Below are positions 6,861 through 7,091 of a DNA stretch of 7,091 bases, piece by piece. The translations under genes were made by a program, and so were the position numbers. The stretch is from Endozoicomonadaceae bacterium (lineage in GTDB: Bacteria; Pseudomonadota; Gammaproteobacteria; Pseudomonadales; Endozoicomonadaceae), in NCBI GenBank assembly GCA_023146365.1, contig JAGLCE010000160.1, positions 1 through 7,091 on the forward strand, written 5' to 3'. Position 1 is the stretch's first letter. Every line of letters begins with the position of its first letter. The notes under the pieces were generated by a model that was not told where the DNA came from, did no database searches, and was given only the letters and a program-made list of their open reading frames with translations.

Positions 6861-7091
6861 TCAGGCGGCGTTTCGATCTGATTGACTCGTTACCTGCTCT
6901 CCATCCTTGCACTCAACGTTATTGACCACAAGGGCCAGCAGGGTGAATCCCTTAATCCTTTTCCAGTTCTTCTGCGCTGACTCCAACAGCTTGAAGACCA
7001 TCGCCAAGGTCGTACTCCTAGATCCGCAGTTGCGGGTACGCTTGGTCCGTAAGCGAACCGTAGCGAAGGTTGACTCAATCGGATTAGTGGT
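6861..7091 (-). CDS. IS256 (Mutator-like) family transposase, C-terminal fragment cut by the window edge
   Basis: Read on the minus strand from 7091, 76 codons are open to TGA at 6863-6861. The product begins TTNPIESTFATVRLRTKRT and continues with a TLAMVFKLLESAQKNW segment, both characteristic of the IS256-family C-terminus. The glutamate of NPIE fits the position of the third DDE catalytic residue in this family. The protein ends normally with SQSDRNAA, about 30 bp from the element's end. The N-terminal domain and the two catalytic aspartates would lie beyond the right edge, so completeness cannot be judged. It is convergent with brxL. The element presumably moves by the cut-and-paste or copy-out route known for the family. 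Confidence 0.88.
   Translation of the reverse strand, partial: TTNPIESTFATVRLRTKRTRNCGSRSTTLAMVFKLLESAQKNWKRIKGFTLLALVVNNVECKDGEQVTSQSDRNAA

Larger units (their letters stand above)
6831..7091 (-). mobile_element. IS256-family insertion sequence, one end only
   Basis: The element is recognised from its transposase C-terminus and from an end sequence beginning about GGAGATATTGTCAAATGTGG, which resembles the GTCAAATGT-type ends common in this family. The element is oriented toward brxL, with its transposase 3' end nearest. It begins about 62 bp after the brxL stop, so it does not interrupt that gene. The other end, and any 8-9 bp target duplication, lie outside the window. Confidence 0.75.

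Noticed and set aside
6890..7078. Open frame of 62 codons on the minus strand inside the IS
   Set aside because: It lies in a different frame from the clear transposase sequence at 6861-7091, and its product resembles nothing; it is a shadow.
1..7091. CRISPR array, tRNA, rRNA or riboswitch
   Set aside because: No regularly spaced repeats, cloverleaf or conserved RNA core was seen; nearly all of the window is coding.

Overview
This window covers the 3' half of a type 1 BREX (bacteriophage exclusion) defence island, running rightward, followed by the edge of an insertion sequence. The codon use, moderate G+C and protein style look gammaproteobacterial, but no marker gene here fixes the species. 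The usual type 1 order is brxA-brxB-brxC-pglX-pglZ-brxL. Only pglZ and brxL fall inside the window, so pglX and the earlier genes are expected to the left.

Layout. Positions 3-995 hold the 3' part of an AT-rich gene that I do not recognise; its start lies off the left edge, and it may carry a degenerate PD-(D/E)XK-like nuclease core. Positions 995-2026 encode an intact Fic-family protein (AMP-transferase fold with a C-terminal winged helix). Positions 2023-4653 are pglZ, broken by two small frameshifts. Positions 4719-6768 are brxL, broken by a 10-bp tandem duplication. A short gene-free gap (6769-6830) is followed by the end of an IS256-family element (from about 6831), whose transposase (6861-7091, minus strand) runs off the right edge.

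How the genes relate. The unknown gene, fic and pglZ are joined by TAATG and ATGA stop/start overlaps, so they look like one translationally coupled operon. The unknown gene and fic sit where accessory cargo is inserted between pglX and pglZ. brxL follows after a 65-bp gap that could hold its own weak promoter. In a working locus PglZ (alkaline-phosphatase superfamily) and BrxL (AAA+ with a Lon-like C-terminal domain) are core proteins. As written, neither can be made as one chain, while both cargo genes stay open. Either the BREX core is inactivated here or some of the indels are sequence errors. The exact 10-bp duplication in brxL is the lesion least like a sequencing error, and it could revert in one slippage step.

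The system itself is known. The less familiar parts are the cargo gene at the left edge, the coupled Fic gene, and the possibly reversible lesion in brxL.
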